NCBI RefSeq assembly: GCF_002288925.2 | Contig: NW_022098000.1 | Coordinates: 1,808,494 to 1,872,493, forward strand | Reading direction: 5' to 3' | DNA length: 64,000 nucleotides | Origin: Delphinapterus leucas | Taxonomy: Eukaryota; Chordata; Mammalia; Artiodactyla; Monodontidae | Part shown: piece after piece, positions 59,820 through 64,000 of the stretch | Position numbering within the stretch: position 1 is the stretch's first letter | Layout of the letters: every line of letters starts with the position of its first letter | The notes under the pieces: generated by a model | What the model was told of the DNA's origin: nothing | The model's input: the letters and a program-made list of their open reading frames with translations, nothing else | Database searches by the model: none | Made by a program: the position numbers and the translations under genes

Positions 59820-60590
59820 TCTACCTGGCATCTCCACGTGACCAGTCAGCGTTTCCTAAAGGAGAGGAGGAACTCTGTCCTGACACAGGGGGAACTCCTC
59901 CCTCCTCACATCCTGCCCTCCTCCCCCTGAGTGAGAGCTGGGAAGGCTGTCCTGTCCCCCCCCCCCCCCCGCCCCCAGACAGCAGTGGGGCAGGACCATC
60001 TGCGAGCAAGCTGTCCACCTGCCGTGACACCTGGTGAACCCAGGGTTAGGAATCGCCTCTTCCCCATATGCCCGCCCCCAGAGCCACTCCGAGGCTCCAG
60101 GGACATGGAGCCTGCATCCTTGCAAGCCTCTCCTCCACTGTGCTCCTGCCCATTCTTTGTCACAGTGCAGAGAGGGGAGAGCCGGTCAGCAGGAAACTAC
60201 CCTTTCTTCATAGGTCTCACTCAGAATGATGCCAGTGCCCTAGTTGTGTGATTCTGTTTGGACTCAAATGTCAACTATTCATGAACTACAGTCTCTCAGG
60301 TCATAGATGTTTGTCAGGGTCTCCTTTAGGTTAGGTTCCCAGAAGTAGATCTTGAGACTAGGATTTAAGGGCTGGGGGTTTATTTGGAGATGATCCTAAG
60401 AAACACGTTGGGAGAGTGAGGGAGGGGGGACAGGAGAGGGAGAGATGCCACTAGAGGATGAATTGATGAGCAAGTCACTGCTGGAGGTCAGCAGGCTCCA
60501 TCTGCTGGGGATGGAGTGGGCCATCCTACCAGAATGAAGGGGGCTGGGATGGCTCCACTAGCTCACTGTTGCCCTTGTTCAGGGCAGCTT
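59820..60590. other. Unassigned GC-rich island
   Basis: Markedly more GC-rich than its surroundings, with a run of 15 C at 59956-59970. Five or more overlapping frames on both strands reflect the composition. Not clearly a CpG island: CpGs are sparse. No exon or promoter can be supported. Confidence 0.5.
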
Positions 60591-60639
60591 GGGGGGGGGG
60601 GGGGGGGGGGGGGTGGGTCTGCTGGGGCTTTGGGCCTGT

Positions 60640-60678
<39 letters not shown>
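60591..60678 (+). repeat. Two long poly-G runs
   Basis: G23 at 60591-60613 and G39 at 60640-60678. Each is followed by a related segment (tctgctggggctttgggcct and tctgctggcactttcagcct). Strong G-quadruplex potential. The exact lengths may be sequencing-dependent. Confidence 0.9.
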
Positions 60679-60680
<2 letters not shown>

Positions 60681-61424
60681 GGTTCTGCTGGCACTTTCAG
60701 CCTGTTCTGTAAGTGCCCAAGCTTCTTCCTGAGGCCAGAGAGAGTCCAGAGTGTCTGCCACTAAGTGTTAAATATCATTGCAATTTGAATCTTTCTTAAT
60801 GTTTGAAAAACCCAAGGTTTGTCCTTCTCTGCTGAGCTGGATTCTCCCATTCGCCTCCCAGTTCCATCCTCCACCCCTGCCCTTCTGGTCCTTGGAAGGG
60901 GCTCCAGCGCCCATCTGATGCTAGCTCCATGATACTGCAGTACACCTGGTTGTTTCTGTACATCCTTCCCACACCTTGGTTAACAGTCCTTTATTAAAGC
61001 TTCACACTAGAGGGAAAATCTCTCCACCTCTACTATGGCAGGTACTAAGTCTAAAGAAAACCCTCCTTTACCTCCAATTCCTTGGCCAATTGTACCTCAA
61101 CTCTTTTACTCCCTCACTGTGAAAGAATGGCTAACAGTCAGGAAACCAGTTTTTGTACATCAAATCTGCAGGTGTCGCAGGGTTTGGAATGTGGATGTAG
61201 TTTGTATCTATTGCCTTAGGTCCTCAGGTACAACTGAGGAGGAAATATTACTCTTCTCGTTGCTGACACAAATCTGTTCTGAGTCTCAGAAATACCTGTG
61301 GTTCAATTTTAACATCTAAAAATGTTAGTGATCTTTTTGTAAGTTTCTTGTAAGCTTCTCATAAGAAGCAGTAGAAGAGGTGATAAAGCTTAGTGATGTG
61401 AAGCCAGCACATCTTGGTGTACTT
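60679..61424. other. Unassigned sequence
   Basis: A 94-codon plus frame at 61035-61319 begins with ATG (MAGTKSKENPP) but has no domain I recognise and no codon bias I can judge. Otherwise nothing. Confidence 0.4.
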
Positions 61425-61569
61425 ACAGTCTGTGGGACTTTGGGAAAATCACTCACCAGCATTGAAAGGCTGTAACAACATGGATTCATTTTCTGACGTG
61501 AGAATTCAGTAAGATAATGTACATAAAGGATTTAACAGAGAAACTGGAACACAGTTAAGTGCCTATTCA
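61425..61569 (+). repeat. MIR SINE relic
   Basis: 'gtgggactttgggaaaatca' and later 'gtaagataatgtacataaag' with 'ggaacacagttaagtgcc' follow the sense MIR order. Confidence 0.6.
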
Positions 61570-62015
61570 TTCATTCAAAAATATGTATTAAAAATATCCC
61601 ACGTATCAGGCACTCCACTAGGTACTGGGTTCACAGTAGTGAAGAAAGTCCCTACTCTGAGATCCTAAAATTGAAAAAGCACATACCAGGCGGTGGTAGG
61701 GGATAGAATAAAGGACACAGAGGTTCTAGAAAGAGAGTGATGGTGGGGCAGAGAGTAGTCAGTACAGCCTTTATGAAAAAGTGATATTGGAGCAGAGACA
61801 TGAAGTAAGTGAGTAAGTGACATACGAGGATTATCCAGGCACAGAGAAGAGCAAATGCAAAGAGGGACCTGCTCACCATGTCCCAGGAGTATGAAGGGGC
61901 CTGTGTATCCACAGCAGAATGAAAGGAGGGGAGTAAGGAGATGGGGGCCTGGACCACACAGGCCGCTTCAAGAACTTCCAGTTTGACTTTCATCGTGTAA
62001 TAGGGAAGAACATTT
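61570..62015 (-). mobile_element. L2 LINE relic, antisense (left piece)
   Basis: 'cccacgtatcaggcactcca', 'ctaggtactgggttcacagt', 'gcagagacatgaagtaagtg', 'gagaagagcaaatgcaaaga' and 'cagtttgactttcatcgtg' follow the antisense L2 3' half. Interrupted by an LTR and resumed at 62428. Confidence 0.7.
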
Positions 62016-62427
62016 TGTATTTTATTATAAGTTAATCACTAAAGGGATGTTGCCTATAAGATTAAATTATACATAGTGGCTCATCTCTGGGAACCCTTCC
62101 TCCCAGGTAATGAGCGTTAAGCTAAAATACATTTGTTTAGCTCACAGGAAACATCCTGAGCAGGTCCACATGTGAATGACTGCAGGAAGGGAGGAATTAA
62201 CACATCCCTTCCCAGAACCAGGAAATGCTTGAGTTTACTCCCTCCCCTTTTAGTATAAAGGAAGCCTGAATTCTAACTCAGGCAAGATGGTTCTTTGAGA
62301 CACTAGTCCACCATCTTCTCAGTCTGCTGGCTTTCCAAATAAAGTCACTATTCCTTGCCCCAACAGCTTGTCTCTCAATTTATTGTCCTGTCCTGCAGCA
62401 AGCGGTACAAGCTTGGACTCCATAACA
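62016..62427 (+). mobile_element. Solo LTR (endogenous retrovirus-type) in L2
   Basis: Starts TGT, ends ACA, 412 bp. A TATA box (tataaag, 62254) is followed by AATAAA at 62338-62343 and a U5-like pyrimidine-rich end, giving U3-R-U5 order in plus orientation. Flanking 4-mers attt and atct match 3 of 4, compatible with an aged target duplication. No internal viral genes are present. The start could lie slightly downstream (tgttgcc at 62048). Confidence 0.7.
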
Positions 62428-62950
62428 ATCTGAGGGTTTTGAGCAGAGGAGAGCCTGATCAGACTTAAGCTCTGAGAGGATCACTCTGGCTGCTGTGTTG
62501 GGAGACCAGCTGGGAAGCTGTGAATCATCAGAGGACAAGGAGATGGGGCCAGGGATATGGTGAGAAGGGACAAGATTCTGAGTATATTTTGAAGCTGATA
62601 AGATTGTCTATAAAGTCAGATATAGAATATGAGACAGAGGAGTCTGAGGATGAGTCCAAGTTGTTTAGCCTGAGACACTAGAAGGATGGGGTCTCCACAA
62701 CTAGCTGGGGACTGAAGTGAAGCAGTTGGGAGGGAGAGATTGTGAGTGTAGTTCTGGACAAAAATAAGATGCAGGGAAATGTCATGGAAGCTGAAGGGAT
62801 AGATAAGTTGAGGCTTACAAGAATATAGAGTTTATATGATATCTAAAGCCTCGGGACTGGATGATCCAATATGGGACTAATGTAGACAGTTCATTAATAA
62901 GAGCATCTCATGTCAAGCAATAAGTGAACATGTGCCTTACAGGAGGCTTC
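62428..62950 (-). mobile_element. L2 LINE relic, antisense (right piece)
   Basis: 'tgagggttttgagcagagga', 'gaggatcactctggctgctg', 'attctgagtatattttgaag', 'gatgagtccaagttgtttag' and 'cgggactggatgatccaata' continue the L2 from 62015. The far part matches the region upstream of the L2 3' end. Confidence 0.7.
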
Positions 62951-63374
62951 CAGAATGGAATGATTTTTTTCCAAAAATGTGCCCACTTTAGTAAAAAGAG
63001 AAAAAAAGAGAGACTCTAATCCAACTATTAAATGCAAAGGAAAATGGAGCCACATAGAACATTTGTTGCAATTTGGACAGCCAGAGCATTAATTTTAAAT
63101 TGTGGTGGCCTGAAGAGTTTAATTACTTCAACTGACAGGATATTGGTTTCCAGATCACTGGAACTGAGCTTTATACTTCTTGAAAACACAACTTGGGTCA
63201 TGTTAGGAAAGGCACCATTATCTGGATTTGACTTTTGACAACATTTCTTTACATATGTATTCTAGAAATTTAAGAATAATGCATCTAGAAATTTATTGGC
63301 CAGGCTTAAGGAAAGTAGACACAGCAAGCCCTCTTACAACAGTGGTAATTGAACACTAGATAGGTCCTATAGCT
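62951..63374. other. Unassigned sequence
   Basis: Nothing recognised. A 68-codon plus frame at 63032-63238 has no known domain. Confidence 0.4.
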
Positions 63375-63414
63375 CAGGGATTGGCAAGTTTTTTCATTAA
63401 AGGCCAAATAGTAA
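63375..63414 (+). mobile_element. hAT (Charlie-like) DNA transposon, left piece
   Basis: cagggattggcaagtttttt is a mutated terminal repeat of a common hAT element, followed by taaaggccaaatagtaa. Cut by an L1 fragment. Confidence 0.65.
63405..63414 (+). repeat. Target-site duplication of antisense L1 (left)
   Basis: caaatagtaa, versus caaatggtaa at 63811-63820; 9 of 10 identical. Confidence 0.75.
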
Positions 63415-63810
63415 GTTTTTTCTAGTTTTATTGAGAAATAATTAACTCACATCACTGTATAAGTTTATGACATCAAGCATGATTTCAATATATTATGAAA
63501 TGATGACCACAACAGGTTTAGTTAACATCCATAATTTTATATGGATACAATAAAAAGACAAGAAAAAAATTCTCCTTGTGATGAGAGCACTTAGGTACTA
63601 CTCTTTTAACAACTTTCTTACATATCACATAGTTAATAGCAATGTTAACCACAGTAATCATGTTGTATGCTACATCCTTAGTACTTGTTTATCTTACAAC
63701 TGGAAGTTTGTACCTTTTGACTACCTTCCTCTAATTCCCCTTCCCTTCACCCCCACCTCTGGCAACCACATATCTGATCTCTTTTTCTATGAGTTTGGTG
63801 GAGTTTCTTT
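63415..63810 (-). mobile_element. L1 3' fragment, antisense, in the hAT element
   Basis: Starts with a T-rich tail and continues as antisense old-L1 3' UTR ('agttttattgagaaataatt', 'tgatgagagcacttaggtac', 'tttgtaccttttgactacct', 'cctctggcaaccacatatct'). Bounded by a 10 bp near-exact duplication. Confidence 0.8.
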
Positions 63811-64000
63811 CAAATGGTAAATATTTTAAGCTTTGCAGATTACTTGGTCTTTGGACTACTCAACCCTGGCATTGTAGCATGGGCAGCCACATACAATATG
63901 CAAATGAATGGGTGTGGCTGTGTTCCAATAAAACTTCATTTACAAAAACATGCAGCAAGGATTTGGCTGGGTGGCCATAGTCTGCCTTTCCCCATCCCCA
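63811..64000 (+). mobile_element. hAT (Charlie-like) DNA transposon, right piece
   Basis: 'ggtaaatattttaagctttg', 'gggtgtggctgtgttccaat', 'aaaacttcatttacaaaaac' and 'gctgggtggccatagtctgc' continue the hAT element to near its other terminal repeat at the window edge. The first 10 bases are the duplicated target. No transposase. Confidence 0.7.

Noticed and set aside
59821..60251. Cluster of overlapping frames on both strands in a GC-rich patch
   Set aside because: Mutually overlapping in five or more frames with no known domain; composition effect around a poly-C run.
60516..60764. Gly-rich and Pro-rich frames on both strands
   Set aside because: They are translations of poly-G tracts.

Overview
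This is a mammalian nuclear genomic window that behaves as a gene desert. It is AT-rich and dense in LINE-1 (L1), L2, MIR, MLT1-like and hAT relics. There are no bacterial-style operons, no recognisable host exons and no long open frames outside retrotransposons. The best lineage marker is one SINE at 10717-10930 (minus strand). It has a tRNA-like head with both Pol III boxes, a GC-rich body and an A-rich tail, and I recognise it as a cetacean/hippo/ruminant CHR-type (Cetartiodactyla) SINE. Together with the style of the L1 3' ends, this suggests a cetacean (whale, dolphin or porpoise). The species call is an inference.

Layout. 1-3750: mostly unassigned, with a MIR. 3755-6440: an old L1 interrupted by a younger 0.9 kb L1 and by a 0.5 kb segment that may be a solo LTR. 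6781-10140: MIR, an MLT1-like LTR, a DNA-transposon relic and a long L2 relic. 10717-10930: the CHR SINE. 12085-15406: MIR, a DNA transposon and old L1 pieces. 15407-22483: L1 copy A, nearly full length and nested in an old L1. 22494-25110: old L1 with a GAAA microsatellite. 26553-31704: L1 copy B, 5'-truncated at ORF1 and the best preserved. 31720-41000: largely unassigned, with L2 and old L1 pieces. 41111-48440: L1 copy C, nearly full length and inserted in an ancient repeat whose two halves flank it. 49074-51640: an L1 in the 5'-inverted (twin-priming) configuration. 51641-55165: antisense old L1 sequence ending in a tandemly repeated 5' UTR. 55166-61570: mostly unassigned, with MIRs, an AT-rich minisatellite, and poly-C and poly-G tracts. 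61570-62950: an antisense L2 split by a solo LTR. 63375 to the end: a hAT relic split by an L1 fragment.

Roughly half the window is L1-derived. The only protein-coding potential I can support is the decayed ORF1 and ORF2 of the L1 copies. ORF1 is the RNA-binding chaperone; ORF2 is the endonuclease/reverse transcriptase. All three larger copies carry frameshifts or nonsense changes and none looks able to move. The most informative content is structural: nested insertions datable by target-site duplications (TSDs), a twin-priming inversion, 5' UTR tandem arrays, a hairpin that looks like a template-switch product, and paired poly-G runs. I found no new biological system.
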